Below are positions 1 through 9,024 of a stretch of 32,639 nucleotides of DNA, piece by piece; the stretch's first letter is position 1; each line of letters begins with the position of its first letter. The stretch is from Eubacterium aggregans (lineage in GTDB: Bacteria > Bacillota > Clostridia > Eubacteriales > Eubacteriaceae), in assembly GCF_900107815.1 (NCBI RefSeq), contig NZ_FNRK01000028.1, positions 1 through 32,639 of the forward strand, written 5' to 3'. Below the pieces are notes generated by a model. It was not told where the DNA came from, made no database searches, and worked only from the letters and a program-made list of their open reading frames with translations. The position numbers and the translations under genes were made by a program.

Positions 1-344
1 ACGCCTCCGGCCACAAAGAGAATCTTTTTAGCTTTTAGGGCTTCGAGATCTTCGTTGATCAATTCTGAGGCACAGCCCAGGGGTCCGATGAAGTCTAAGA
101 AGGCGTCGCCCTCTTTTAACGCAGCCATGCGGATGGTGGAGGCGCCCACCTCCTGGAATACGATGGTGACGGTGCCGGCTTCCCGGTCGTAGTCACAGAT
201 GGTTAGGGGGATGCGTTCCCCTTTTTCATCCATCCGGACGATGATGAATTGTCCGGGTTCACAATGCCCCGCTACCCGGGGAGCGGCAACGTCCATCAGG
301 ACGATGTTCTCTGCCAGGTGTTCGGCTTTGACGATTTTGTACAT
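1..344 (-). CDS. NfnA/SudB-like FAD/NAD-binding oxidoreductase, N-terminal part (runs off left edge)
   Basis: I read this partial gene directly from the minus strand. ATG is at 344, a GAGGAG ribosome site lies just upstream, and the gap to the dmdB stop is only 10 nt. About 114 residues are visible. They show a ferredoxin-reductase-type FAD domain, including RIPLTICDYD near residues 49-58 (the usual flavin-contact R-P-L-T segment) and the start of the NAD-binding loop, FVAGGV, at the edge. This pattern is typical of sulfide/dihydroorotate dehydrogenase-like proteins such as the NfnA subunit of electron-bifurcating NADH-dependent ferredoxin:NADP oxidoreductase. Co-transcription with the nicotinate genes suggests a role in redox balance, for example supplying or using reduced ferredoxin or NADPH for hydroxynicotinate reduction. 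That role is inference. The partner NfnB would be expected just beyond the left edge. Confidence 0.8.
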   Translation of the reverse strand, partial: MYKIVKAEHLAENIVLMDVAAPRVAGHCEPGQFIIVRMDEKGERIPLTICDYDREAGTVTIVFQEVGASTIRMAALKEGDAFLDFIGPLGCASELINEDLEALKAKKILFVAGG

Positions 345-354
345 ACTCTCTCCT

Positions 355-846
355 CTACTTCCCAGCGTCATTAATATAATTCACCAATCCCCCAGCAGCG
401 ATAAGGGTTTGCATGAATTCCGGGAAGGCCTGGCCCTGGAAGGACTGGTTCTTGGTCACATCGGTAATGACACCGGAATCGAAATCCACTTCCACGGTAT
501 CCCCGGCTTCGATCAGCGCTACTGCTTCCGGGCATTCTAAGATGGGCAGACCAATGTTGATGGCATTGCGGTAGAAGATCCGGGCAAAGCTATTGGCAAT
601 GACACAGGACACGCCGGAGGCCTTAATGGAGATGGGGGCGTGCTCCCGGGAGGAGCCACAGCCAAAATTATCATCGGCTACGATAATATCCCCAGCCTTC
701 ACTTTACTGGAAAAATCCACATCGATATCTTCCATGCAATGGGCCGCCAGCTCCAGGGGATCACTGGTATTTAAAAAACGGGCCGGGATGATGACATCCG
801 TATCCACATTGTCGCCGTAACGAAACACACTTCCTTTTGCTTTCAT
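355..846 (-). CDS. dmdB: 2,3-dimethylmalate dehydratase (dimethylmaleate hydratase), small subunit
   Basis: The 163-residue product belongs to the LeuD/aconitase swivel-domain family, at the usual length of about 160-165. It has an N-terminal [15 protein letters not shown] segment and the substrate-loop motif [10 protein letters not shown] at about residues 62-71. With DmdA it hydrates 2,3-dimethylmaleate to (2R,3S)-2,3-dimethylmalate, the penultimate step of nicotinate fermentation. The ATG at 846 follows a strong AGGAGG site, and the dmdA stop is 15 nt upstream. LeuD of leucine synthesis is the main alternative. However, no leuA or leuB lies nearby, and the setting between dmdA and an operon of nicotinate genes argues for DmdB. 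Confidence 0.93.
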   Translation of the reverse strand: MKAKGSVFRYGDNVDTDVIIPARFLNTSDPLELAAHCMEDIDVDFSSKVKAGDIIVADDNFGCGSSREHAPISIKASGVSCVIANSFARIFYRNAINIGLPILECPEAVALIEAGDTVEVDFDSGVITDVTKNQSFQGQAFPEFMQTLIAAGGLVNYINDAGK

Positions 847-861
847 CTTAATGTCCTCCTC

Positions 862-2124
862 TTATAATTCGTCCGGGGTGGCAATGCGCCCCAGGATGGC
901 AGATGCGGCGGCGACTTCCGGGCTGGCCAGGTACACCTCGGAATCCACATGGCCCATACGGCCCACAAAGTTCCGGTTAGTGGTGGATACACAGCGTTCC
1001 CCTTCGGCCAGAATTCCCATATATCCGCCAAGGCATGGGCCACAGGTGGGGGTGGAAATGGTGGCACCAGCTTCGATGAATTCCCGGAGGTATCCCGCCG
1101 CCATGGCATCCAGGTAGATCTTATGGGTGGCCGGAATAATCAGCATCCGGACACCCTTTTTCACATGATGCCCTCTTAGGATATCCGCCGCCCGTTTAAG
1201 GTCCATGAAACGGCCGTTGGTGCAGGAGCCAATGACCACCTGGTCGATGGCGACAGGTTCTTCAATTTCCGCCACAATCTTGGTATTTTCCGGCAGGTGC
1301 GGGAAGGCCACGGTGGATTTCAGCTGGCTCAAATCGATATCAAAGGTTCTTTCGTAAACCGCATCGTCATCGGCGGTATAAGCGGTGTAATCCCCAGAGC
1401 CGTGTTCTTCCATGTAGGCGATGGTCTGATCGTCCACCGGGAAGATACCGTTCTTTCCACCGGCTTCAATGGCCATGTTGGAAATGGTGAAACGGTCATC
1501 CATGGTCAGGCTGGCCACCCCGGGTCCGGTAAATTCCATGGAGCGGTACAGGGCACCGTCCACACCAATCATCCCAATGATATGAAGGATGAGGTCCTTC
1601 CCGGAAACGTTTTTGTTCAGGGTGCCGGTGAGGTTAAAGCGCAGGGCAGCAGGAACCTTGAACCAAGCCTTGCCCGTCGCCATTCCCACGGCCATATCCG
1701 TGGAGCCCACACCGGTGGAGAAGGCGCCTAATGCCCCGTAGGTACAGGTGTGGGAGTCCGCACCGATGACCACATCCCCGGCGGCGACTAAGCCCTTTTC
1801 CGGTAGAAGAGCATGCTCGATGCCCATTTCTCCGATTTCAAAGTAATTGGTGATATCCTGATCACAGGCGAAGCAGCGGACCTGCTTGCACTGCTGGGCG
1901 GATTTAATATCCTTGGCCGGGGCAAAGTGATCCGGCACCAGGGCGATTTTATCCTTGTCGAATACCACATCCTTATCGATGGTTTCAAATACATTAATGG
2001 CCACCGGACCGGTGATATCATTGGCTAAGACCATATCCAGATCTGCCATGATGAGGTCACCGGCCTTTACACTATCCAGACCGGCGTGGGCCGCCAGTAT
2101 CTTCTGGGTCATTGTCATTCCCAT
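862..2124 (-). CDS. dmdA: 2,3-dimethylmalate dehydratase, large [4Fe-4S] subunit
   Basis: The 420-residue product is an aconitase-superfamily protein of the LeuC/homoaconitase large-subunit type. The iron-sulfur ligands are visible as C301 (in GSCTNGR) and C361 and C364 (in [10 protein letters not shown]). The [13 protein letters not shown] substrate motif is at about 121-133. Together with DmdB it interconverts dimethylmaleate and dimethylmalate in the cytoplasm. The ATG at 2124 has AAGGAG 8-9 nt upstream. Two more in-frame ATGs follow within five codons, so the exact start could move slightly. A hairpin in the 66-nt gap after hmd may reduce read-through into dmdAB. Confidence 0.93.
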   Translation of the reverse strand: MGMTMTQKILAAHAGLDSVKAGDLIMADLDMVLANDITGPVAINVFETIDKDVVFDKDKIALVPDHFAPAKDIKSAQQCKQVRCFACDQDITNYFEIGEMGIEHALLPEKGLVAAGDVVIGADSHTCTYGALGAFSTGVGSTDMAVGMATGKAWFKVPAALRFNLTGTLNKNVSGKDLILHIIGMIGVDGALYRSMEFTGPGVASLTMDDRFTISNMAIEAGGKNGIFPVDDQTIAYMEEHGSGDYTAYTADDDAVYERTFDIDLSQLKSTVAFPHLPENTKIVAEIEEPVAIDQVVIGSCTNGRFMDLKRAADILRGHHVKKGVRMLIIPATHKIYLDAMAAGYLREFIEAGATISTPTCGPCLGGYMGILAEGERCVSTTNRNFVGRMGHVDSEVYLASPEVAAASAILGRIATPDEL

Positions 2125-2146
2125 AGTTTAATTCTCCTTTTCATTC

Positions 2147-2177
2147 TAAAAAAGGCATCACAGGCGTGATACCTTTT
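2147..2177 (-). terminator. Terminator-like hairpin between hmd and dmdA (possible attenuator)
   Basis: On the minus strand AAAAGGTATCAC pairs with GTGATGCCTTTT around a 4-nt loop. The stem is 12 bp with one T-G pair that is favourable only on the minus-strand RNA. It runs directly into six T residues. It sits between the hmd stop and the dmdA ribosome site. The genes continue as an apparent operon, so it probably acts as a partial terminator or stability element. Confidence 0.6.
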
Positions 2178-2190
2178 AATCCGTGTTTTT

Positions 2191-3597
2191 TTAATCCACC
2201 AGCTGAATGCCGATTTCCTGGGCGGCTGTGATGGCTTCTTCGGTGGATGGGGATGCCTCCCGCATGACCAGCCGTCCACCGCCGCGGTTTAAGGTATTTA
2301 CCGAACAGGTCATCAGATCCGTTTCGATGGTGATGCGCTGAATGGCATGCTCGCTGCCTTCGACGATTTCCACCTCGATGCCCTTTTCCTTCACCAGGTC
2401 GATGGATTTGTTGTACATCTCATAGTCCGAGGTGGAGGCACCGAAGACGGCTCCCATCAGGATGCCGGGGACATTGATGGAACGGCGCTTGAACAGCTCG
2501 GGGTACAGCTCGATGGTGACCTTTTTGATGGTGCCCTTGGCCAGCCGATTGGCAATCCGGGCAGCATTGGTAGGTGAGCCCACAGCCTGGCTGCTCCCCC
2601 CCACCACGGCATCGCCGAAGGTGTTCAGGATGCCCTTCGTGCCCTTGGCCATATCCTTGGCGATGACTTTGGCCTTGGCCAGGGTTTCCACCTCTTCCTG
2701 GGCTTCTGCCGCTTTCACGGCTTCGCTCACCAGGGACTCTACCTTTTCCTTCTTCTTAAAGAAGGGTTCCATGTATTCCACCACGGTGGGCACCAGGTGC
2801 TTGCCGGATTCAATATGGACCCGGCTGGCCATGGAAATCATAACGTCAAAGGGGACGTTGACGGTCATCTCCACCTTGGTACACAGCCGTCCGGAATACA
2901 TCCCATTGAGGATGGCGCCGCCCACATGGGTGGTGCACAGAGCGGGCACCAGCACCCGGGGGGTACAGGGGACACCGATGGTGGGGGACATAGCTAAGAC
3001 CATGGCCTTCTCCATTTGCTCTGGGGTCGCCCCTTCTAATAGTGCTGTGGCCGCGGCAATACAGGCTGAACCGGCACCAAAGCCTTCCATGTTACAGCCT
3101 GTGGTGACCTTCCCCACCCGGAAGAGGCTTCCGATTTTAAGGATGACGGCGGCAATTTCTGCCACCCGTTTGGCATCGTAGCCGTTTTCCTGCATGGCTT
3201 TTACAAAACCGGCGTAGGGACAGGAATCCCCGGTTCCGGCACAGGGCCTCAAGCCAATACAATGGTTGCCCACTTGGGCTGCCAGGGTATAGAGCAGGGC
3301 ATCATCTAAAAATTTATCCCCGAAGCACTTTGGGCCTTCAATCCCTGCCAATTGGGAGGCTACTGTCCCCAAAAGGATGCTTTCTCCATCCACCAGACCA
3401 ATTTCCAGAGCACGGATATTATGCTCGTACTCTGCCATGACCTGGGTTAAAATCTCCTCCCGGGACAGCCCGGATTGGATTTCACATTCCAGCAGCACCA
3501 CGTCCTCTACCCGGGCGCCGAATTCAGTGGCTAAGGCCACGACTTCACCGATGGTCAGAGGGTTTTGTTCCTCGATTCTTTGTCTTAATTCTGTCAT
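2191..3597 (-). CDS. hmd: Serine-dehydratase-like [4Fe-4S] protein, predicted 2-(hydroxymethyl)glutarate dehydratase
   Basis: The product is a 468-residue protein related to the alpha chain of iron-sulfur L-serine dehydratases. Candidate cluster ligands and conserved glycine loops include C119 and C126 (RPCAGTGDSCPYAG), C168 and C179 (TTGCNMEGFGAGSAC), and C211 and C221. A late glycine-rich motif, NRGGGRLVMREASPS, resembles the family's C-terminal loop. The predicted reaction is loss of water from (S)-2-(hydroxymethyl)glutarate to give 2-methyleneglutarate, the substrate of the mutase encoded upstream. The open frame extends upstream to 3771 but overlaps dml. I chose the ATG at 3597 because it follows the dml stop by 13 nt with a GGCGGGTGAAGG site. 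In the E. barkeri literature this activity was a prediction from homology. Confidence 0.87.
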   Translation of the reverse strand: MTELRQRIEEQNPLTIGEVVALATEFGARVEDVVLLECEIQSGLSREEILTQVMAEYEHNIRALEIGLVDGESILLGTVASQLAGIEGPKCFGDKFLDDALLYTLAAQVGNHCIGLRPCAGTGDSCPYAGFVKAMQENGYDAKRVAEIAAVILKIGSLFRVGKVTTGCNMEGFGAGSACIAAATALLEGATPEQMEKAMVLAMSPTIGVPCTPRVLVPALCTTHVGGAILNGMYSGRLCTKVEMTVNVPFDVMISMASRVHIESGKHLVPTVVEYMEPFFKKKEKVESLVSEAVKAAEAQEEVETLAKAKVIAKDMAKGTKGILNTFGDAVVGGSSQAVGSPTNAARIANRLAKGTIKKVTIELYPELFKRRSINVPGILMGAVFGASTSDYEMYNKSIDLVKEKGIEVEIVEGSEHAIQRITIETDLMTCSVNTLNRGGGRLVMREASPSTEEAITAAQEIGIQLVD

Positions 3598-3610
3598 GGC
3601 CTTCACCCGC

Positions 3611-4480
3611 CTAACGTCCGGTGGCGTAGTTGTGTTCGACTTCGCGAATCTTTTCCAGACCCATGAGGTCGTTGAACTCACTAAAGGTGACCATGGTATC
3701 CATAACACCGGCGGTGGTGTCGTCATTCTTAAGAGCGGTCCACAGATCCACCATAGCCTTGGTGGCCACATAAATGGAAGCGGTGGGGTAAATGGTGATA
3801 TTATAACCCAATGCCTCTAACGCTGCATTCTTTAATAAGGGGGTACGGCCGCCTTCCACCATATTAGCCAGGGTGTAACCTGGGATGGTTTCGTTGATAC
3901 GCTTCATTTCTTCTTCCCCTTCTGGTGATTCGATGAAGATGATATCGGCCCCAGCTTCTTTATAGGCCAGTCCCCGTTCCAGGGCTTCTTCGATCCCCTT
4001 GGTGGTTCTGGCATCGGTCCGGGCCATGATCATAAAATCGGGATTCACGCGGGTATCCACGGCGGCTTTGATTTTCCCAACCATTTCTTCCTTGGATACA
4101 ATTTCACGACCGACCATATGGCCGCATTTTTTAGGCATGACCTGGTCTTCTAGTTGGATGACCGCCACACCGGCTTTTTCATATTCCCGGACAGTGCGCA
4201 TAACATTGACAGCATTTCCAAACCCCGTATCGGCATCGGCAATCACCGGCACGCCAGCAGCTTCGACGATGGCGTTGGCGCGGGCTACCATTTCAGTCAT
4301 GGTTAAAAGTCCGACATCCGGCTGACCTAAATGGCTGGCGGATTGGCCGTAGCCGGTCATATAAACGGCATCAAATCCCAAACGGCCGATGACCTTTGCA
4401 GTCATGGCATCGTGGGCGCCAGGTGCCACCACCATTTTCTTAGTGCTTAATAATTCTCTCATCTTTGCTGCTGTATTCAT
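3611..4480 (-). CDS. dml: 2,3-dimethylmalate lyase
   Basis: The 289-residue product belongs to the isocitrate lyase/PEP mutase superfamily. The magnesium-binding aspartates are in ADADTGFGN (D82, D84). E111-D112 follow, and the catalytic loop KKCGH places the active cysteine at C119. It cleaves (2R,3S)-2,3-dimethylmalate to propionate and pyruvate, the last reaction of nicotinate fermentation. Its ATG overlaps the end of the upstream MutL-like gene by 4 nt (ATGA), which suggests translational coupling. 2-Methylisocitrate lyase (PrpB) is the close alternative family. There is no methylcitrate synthase or dehydratase here, whereas the dimethylmalate pathway is complete around it. Confidence 0.92.
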   Translation of the reverse strand: MNTAAKMRELLSTKKMVVAPGAHDAMTAKVIGRLGFDAVYMTGYGQSASHLGQPDVGLLTMTEMVARANAIVEAAGVPVIADADTGFGNAVNVMRTVREYEKAGVAVIQLEDQVMPKKCGHMVGREIVSKEEMVGKIKAAVDTRVNPDFMIMARTDARTTKGIEEALERGLAYKEAGADIIFIESPEGEEEMKRINETIPGYTLANMVEGGRTPLLKNAALEALGYNITIYPTASIYVATKAMVDLWTALKNDDTTAGVMDTMVTFSEFNDLMGLEKIREVEHNYATGR

Positions 4481-5919
4481 TGGTTAATCTCCTCATGTTC
4501 TATATTTTTCCATTCTTCGAGCATAAAATCCAGAACGGCTTCGGGGTACCATTTGCTTAAAACCCCAAGGGCAAAAAGCAAGTAGTGCTCGTCATAAATG
4601 AGCCGTGGTGCCTGGATGGGCAACAGGGCGTTCCCTGGGTTCTCAAAGGCATGGGTAATGATTGCTCGTTTCTCCTCGTCCGCGGCGTTCACCAGAACCC
4701 CTCCGGAACAAACGATGTTTTTAATATGTCTTAAATCTCTGCCCATGGCCGTCCCGGCCATCACCCCCATCACCGCGTCATTCTCCTTGGCATAAAAGCC
4801 GGCATGACGTCTAATGGACAGATTGATGGCACAGGTTGCAATGGCATGGTCCATCGCTTTTTCTTTTTCACTCTGGGGGATGTGGTCAGGCTGTTCTTCA
4901 ACCATTTCAATATAGTCGATGATGTCTGATTCCCCCACTCCGGGGCCAGCGTAGGTCAGCAGATTTTCTGCACCCACGGTATCTAACACGCCCCCGGCGC
5001 TAATGCGCATCCCCAGGTTACCCTCCACCGTCCGGTAGGAGTACTGCTTTTCATTATTGATTAGCAGCCCCCGTTCCTCGATCTTGAGTTCTAATAGCTC
5101 CGGTATGGCGGAATGGATATCGGTGGTGGCCCCGCCAATATCGATGAGCATCAGGCTTCCGATACCCTCTTTGCCGTAAATCCCCTTAGCCAGCAGCTCG
5201 CTGGCGAAGAAGACGGCCCCGGGTGTGGGGATGACCTCCTGATTGCTCAGGGTTTTACAAAATTCCTGGACCCCCTGGGCCTGGGTGATTTGTTTAATAA
5301 ACTGGCTGTGGATGGCCTCCCGGGCGGGCACCGTGTTGAGCTCATGGATGGTGGGGATGATGTTGGGGATGCGGATGCTGGGAATGCCAGCCTCTTTCAG
5401 AAGGCGCACCACCCTGCGCTGGGCCACCTGGTTACAGGCCACAATAACCGTCGCCGTCACCTTCGCCCGGCAGATGATTGCTGCATTTTCCAGGGCCGAG
5501 GTTTCATCCCCATTGTCCGTTCCCCCGGCAAGGAGGATAATATCCGGACGGATTTCATGGAGGACCTCCTCCCGAAATTCTGGAGGCTCATCCACTGAGA
5601 TGACCTCCATCACCCGGGCACCGGCGGTCATAGCGACCTCTTTGGCTGCCTTGGCGGTAACCTTAGGCATATAGCCCATGGCCACCATCCGAAGGCCCCC
5701 GGCGGCGCTACAGGAGCTGTAGCGTTTGTACCCCTCCTCCAGACCAACGCCCTGGTTCTGGATATCCCATTCAGCCTGGGCGGCTCCCAACGCCACATCC
5801 TTCACGGTGGTGGTGGCCTGGCCCCGGGCCAAATAGGTCAGCTTCCGGCCATCCAGGCGGAAGGCCACGGCCTTGGTCCAGGTACTGCCGATGTCAAATA
5901 CAATGAGATTCGCGTCCAT
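4477..5919 (-). CDS. MutL/GlmL-type ASKHA ATPase, candidate reactivase for 2-methyleneglutarate mutase
   Basis: The 480-residue product matches the MutL/GlmL family found beside adenosylcobalamin-dependent glutamate mutases. The N-terminal phosphate-binding loop, FDIGSTWTKA (residues 8-17), and a second, LIDIGGATTDIHS, near residue 260 are the two ASKHA nucleotide-binding signatures. A third glycine-rich element, VCSGGVLVNA, is near 400. It lies immediately downstream of mii and mgm and overlaps dml by 4 nt. The family is proposed to release damaged cobalamin from, or protect, B12 mutases. Since the only mutase here is 2-methyleneglutarate mutase, I infer it serves that enzyme. It is unrelated to the DNA mismatch-repair protein also called MutL. 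Confidence 0.8.
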   Translation of the reverse strand: MDANLIVFDIGSTWTKAVAFRLDGRKLTYLARGQATTTVKDVALGAAQAEWDIQNQGVGLEEGYKRYSSCSAAGGLRMVAMGYMPKVTAKAAKEVAMTAGARVMEVISVDEPPEFREEVLHEIRPDIILLAGGTDNGDETSALENAAIICRAKVTATVIVACNQVAQRRVVRLLKEAGIPSIRIPNIIPTIHELNTVPAREAIHSQFIKQITQAQGVQEFCKTLSNQEVIPTPGAVFFASELLAKGIYGKEGIGSLMLIDIGGATTDIHSAIPELLELKIEERGLLINNEKQYSYRTVEGNLGMRISAGGVLDTVGAENLLTYAGPGVGESDIIDYIEMVEEQPDHIPQSEKEKAMDHAIATCAINLSIRRHAGFYAKENDAVMGVMAGTAMGRDLRHIKNIVCSGGVLVNAADEEKRAIITHAFENPGNALLPIQAPRLIYDEHYLLFALGVLSKWYPEAVLDFMLEEWKNIEHEEINQ

Positions 5920-5937
5920 ACTCCGCCTCCGGATTTT

Positions 5938-7083
5938 TTAAACTAATTTCGCTTTTTCGACGTAGACATAGCCTTCCATAATCCGTCGGGCGGTGCGGAT
6001 CAGGGCCGCTTTTTCCACCACACCATCCTTGACGATGGATACCACCGGAATAACACCAGCGGGGTGGCCGATGCGTACCGTATCCTCGTCCCCGGTGTCC
6101 CGAAGGACCTGGTTAACAATGGTCCCATCGATCCGGGCGGCAGAGCCGGTACAGGCCGTTGCAGTTCCTGCGTAGGTTTTATGGAGCACCTGCATGAACA
6201 TTAAGCGGGATACCAGGTCCACGGCGTCGGCTGCAATGGTATTGCCCGTGGAGAAGTCCACATAATCTTCAGGCTTGGTAACAAAGGCAATCATGGGGAA
6301 GGCCGGGGATTTTTCCGAGGCTTCCTTCTCTGTGGCTGCCATGCCGATTTTTACACAGCATTTCGCCCGGATCTCTTCCAGGTAAGCCAGAAGCTCGGCA
6401 TTCCCATCGATGACATCTGGGGTTTCTGTTCCCTTCATCCCCACATCGGCGGCGTGGACAAAGATACAGGGATTGGCCACATCCACGATGGACACGTCGA
6501 TGTCTCCCTTGCTGGTGGACAGCACATCCACCACATTGCCCGTGGGCAGCACCTTACCCGTGGCTGCACCCGCAGTATCTGAAAAATCCATGAGCTCCGG
6601 TGCATTGGTGCCGGGAACTCCATCAATTTTGCAATCCCCACTGACCTTGGCCTTACCATCTTCCACCTCGACCTCGGCGTAAAGCAGCTTGCCGGTATTG
6701 GTGTTATGGATGCAAACCCGGGTCATGGGTTCCACGGCCTTTACAAAGGATTCGTCAATGGCGAAGGGGCCGACCCCAGCGGAAATATTTCCGCAATTGC
6801 CGTTGTAATCCACCACAGCATCGGTGATGCTCACCTGGGCAAAGGTGTAGTCCACATCGGCATCGGGATGAGTGGATGGTCCGATGATGGCCAGCTTGCT
6901 GGTCAGGGGGTCAGCCCCAGCCAGGCCATCGATTTGGCGGACATCCGGGCTCCCAAAGATCCGCAGGATCACCTTGTCCCGCAGGTTCTGATCCGCAGGC
7001 AGGTCATTTTCCTTTAAAAAGATTCCCTTACTGGTCCCTGCCCGCATGATGACACAGGGGATTCGCATTTGATCACTCATCAT
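5938..7083 (-). CDS. mii: 3-methylitaconate isomerase (PrpF family)
   Basis: The 381-residue product has a PrpF/diaminopimelate-epimerase-like fold. It shows the characteristic N-terminus IPCVIMRAGTSKGIFL (8-23), a central NCGNISAGVGPFAI segment (about 97-110) and AYAGTATACTGSAARIDGTI near residue 305. It shifts the double bond of (R)-3-methylitaconate to give 2,3-dimethylmaleate. The ATG at 7083 follows an AAGGAGGAG site, and the gap to mgm is 8 nt. Family relatives include methylaconitate isomerase. The position between mgm and the dmd and dml genes makes the methylitaconate assignment strong. Confidence 0.93.
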   Translation of the reverse strand: MMSDQMRIPCVIMRAGTSKGIFLKENDLPADQNLRDKVILRIFGSPDVRQIDGLAGADPLTSKLAIIGPSTHPDADVDYTFAQVSITDAVVDYNGNCGNISAGVGPFAIDESFVKAVEPMTRVCIHNTNTGKLLYAEVEVEDGKAKVSGDCKIDGVPGTNAPELMDFSDTAGAATGKVLPTGNVVDVLSTSKGDIDVSIVDVANPCIFVHAADVGMKGTETPDVIDGNAELLAYLEEIRAKCCVKIGMAATEKEASEKSPAFPMIAFVTKPEDYVDFSTGNTIAADAVDLVSRLMFMQVLHKTYAGTATACTGSAARIDGTIVNQVLRDTGDEDTVRIGHPAGVIPVVSIVKDGVVEKAALIRTARRIMEGYVYVEKAKLV

Positions 7084-7091
7084 TCTCCTCC

Positions 7092-8939
7092 TTATTGTGC
7101 TTTCTTAGCATCAATCATATCGCCAATGATTTTTACGCAGTCCTCCGGTGAACTGCCCGGTCCAAAGAAGCCATCCATTCCCATGAAGGCACTGCCTTCC
7201 TTTTGGATTTTTTCTTCAAATTGACGGTGCTCTTCTTCCTTTTCGGCAATTCTGCCACCGGCACAAACCACCATTTTGTCCCGTAGACCTAATTCCTCCA
7301 GGCGCTTGCTGACCCGTGGGAAGAGCTCCATACCCAGGCCCAGCAGGTTGCTGACGCCAACGGCATCGGCATTTACTTCTGCGGCAACCTCGGCCACGCT
7401 TTCCGGCAAGTTCATCCCCCGGAGGTAGACCACATCGTAGCCTGCATCCTGGAAAGCCTCCCGGATGACATTGATGCCGTTGACATGGGCATCGGCCCCC
7501 ACGGTGGCCAGGACGATTTTTTCCTTCCGGGTGGGCGCCTTTTTGACGTGGACTTCAACCGCCTCGTCGCTTTGGGCACAGCGGCTGGCATCCACCCCCA
7601 GAGGGGTATAGCCCCGGACGTAGCGGGTAATGCCGTCGGGATCGCGGTTTACCACCACGTGGCGCTTTAAATCCCAGCCCGCAGCCCGCTGGCTGTCAAG
7701 AACCCCGGATTTTCCGGCGGTGACGATCATATCGATGAGTTCTTCATCGGACCACTGCTTCCAGAAGTCGCCTTTCATCTGATCCAGGGTGAGGCCTTCC
7801 AGATGGAGGGTCGCTTCCAGAACCGCCAGGGCTTCGTCGATGATCTCAGCCTTTCTGGCGTCGATGACCGGAGACTGAATGTCCGGGTTGACCACATGGC
7901 TAAAGACATCCTCGGTTCCCCAGATGGCCTGGCCCATGGAATCTCCCGTGGGAATCCCCACAGATTCTGCGGCCTTGGGGCGATAGAAATCTGCCCCCCC
8001 TAATTTAGCCGTCACGGCCATACGGGAGAAATGGGCGGCTTCTGCCACCAGATTTCCCGGTGGATTCTGGAAGGTTTCCGGCACGGCAATGATGGATTTA
8101 CTCTGACAGGCCGTGCGGAAGGCCCGCATTACCGCCAGATCCGCGTAAATATTAATCCCCGCTACATTCATCTGAATGGCGGAAAGCTCCCAGGGCAGCT
8201 CAGCGTGGACCGCCAGTCCTTCAGACAGCAAACACATAGCCAGAGCCATGCCGTCGGTCCCCCCAATATTGTTGAGGTGCTTGTGGGAATCCAGCTGGAC
8301 AAAAATATTATTTTCTGCACAAATCTGAATGGCTTTATAGCCATTGACCACCTTGGTCTTATAATCGTGGATTCCCCGTCCCCCAAAGTGAACGTGGATC
8401 ACCGGCCCGATATCCGTCCCGTCAAAGCCTGCAATTAGGGCATTGATAATGGACAGATGGGGGGTATCCCCGGTGGCGTTAATCCGCACCGGATGCTTGG
8501 AGCCCCCGCCCATGGCGATGAATTCCCGCTCACCTATGGGTGTAATACCACCCTTTCCCCGGGATTGATTAATGAGCTCCCGGCCCTTTAAAGGGTCGAT
8601 GTGACGGGTGGCTTCAGCGTGGACAAAGTGGAAGAGGGTTTCATCAAATTTATCAGCATAAGCGTACATTTCCTGGGATTCCCCATAGGTTTCCTCTGCC
8701 GTATTTCGACCCAAAATGGGATTCTGAATCGGCCAGCCTCTATCCTTTGCCTTCTTCGCCAAATCGTAAATCCGGTAGCCGCTGCGAACCGTCCCAGCCA
8801 CTTCCCGGGGATAAGGAGCCGGCAGTCCGACCACCTCTCCGTTTTCGTCCAAATCCGGCATTTCCACATCAAAGCAATCGCTGTACGCCCGAACCGCTTC
8901 AATATCCTCTTTTATGATTCTTTTTGTTTTCTCTTGCAT
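7092..8939 (-). CDS. mgm: 2-methyleneglutarate mutase, adenosylcobalamin-dependent
   Basis: The 615-residue protein has a long N-terminal catalytic barrel and a C-terminal cobalamin-binding domain starting near residue 472. The base-off cobalamin signature DxHxxG is visible as DAHVNG at 483-488, followed by the expected SNLLGLGM and CAGGRI elements. It rearranges 2-methyleneglutarate to (R)-3-methylitaconate by a radical carbon-skeleton shift. The mutase is a single chain here, whereas related glutamate mutases split the B12 domain into a separate subunit. The ATG at 8939 follows GAGGAGAG. A strong hairpin lies upstream, and mii follows after 8 nt. Confidence 0.95.
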   Translation of the reverse strand: MQEKTKRIIKEDIEAVRAYSDCFDVEMPDLDENGEVVGLPAPYPREVAGTVRSGYRIYDLAKKAKDRGWPIQNPILGRNTAEETYGESQEMYAYADKFDETLFHFVHAEATRHIDPLKGRELINQSRGKGGITPIGEREFIAMGGGSKHPVRINATGDTPHLSIINALIAGFDGTDIGPVIHVHFGGRGIHDYKTKVVNGYKAIQICAENNIFVQLDSHKHLNNIGGTDGMALAMCLLSEGLAVHAELPWELSAIQMNVAGINIYADLAVMRAFRTACQSKSIIAVPETFQNPPGNLVAEAAHFSRMAVTAKLGGADFYRPKAAESVGIPTGDSMGQAIWGTEDVFSHVVNPDIQSPVIDARKAEIIDEALAVLEATLHLEGLTLDQMKGDFWKQWSDEELIDMIVTAGKSGVLDSQRAAGWDLKRHVVVNRDPDGITRYVRGYTPLGVDASRCAQSDEAVEVHVKKAPTRKEKIVLATVGADAHVNGINVIREAFQDAGYDVVYLRGMNLPESVAEVAAEVNADAVGVSNLLGLGMELFPRVSKRLEELGLRDKMVVCAGGRIAEKEEEHRQFEEKIQKEGSAFMGMDGFFGPGSSPEDCVKIIGDMIDAKKAQ

Positions 8940-8981
8940 ACTCTCCTCATTCCACTCTCTTCAACATCTGATTCTCTATCT

Positions 8982-9014
8982 TTCAGCTTCCCCGGTAAAC
9001 CCGGGGAAGCTGAA
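8982..9014 (-). other. Strong 14-bp hairpin between the AA_synth-family gene and mgm
   Basis: TTCAGCTTCCCCGG and its exact complement flank a 5-nt loop just after the stop codon at 9025. No run of T follows on the minus strand, so it does not look like a complete intrinsic terminator. It could protect or separate segments of the operon mRNA and alter the ratio of upstream to downstream products. Confidence 0.6.
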
Positions 9015-9024
9015 TCATCTTACT

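Noticed and set aside
862-2124. Isopropylmalate isomerase (leuC/leuD) of leucine synthesis
   Set aside because: No other leucine genes are present, and the pair sits in a complete dimethylmalate pathway.
2432-3181. 249-codon plus-strand frame opposite hmd
   Set aside because: It is antisense to a clear conserved gene, has no family resemblance and no ribosome site that stands out.
2191-3771. Longer 526-codon version of hmd starting at 3771
   Set aside because: The first 58 codons lie inside dml in another frame and read as low-complexity shadow sequence. ATG at 3597 has a ribosome site and follows the dml stop.
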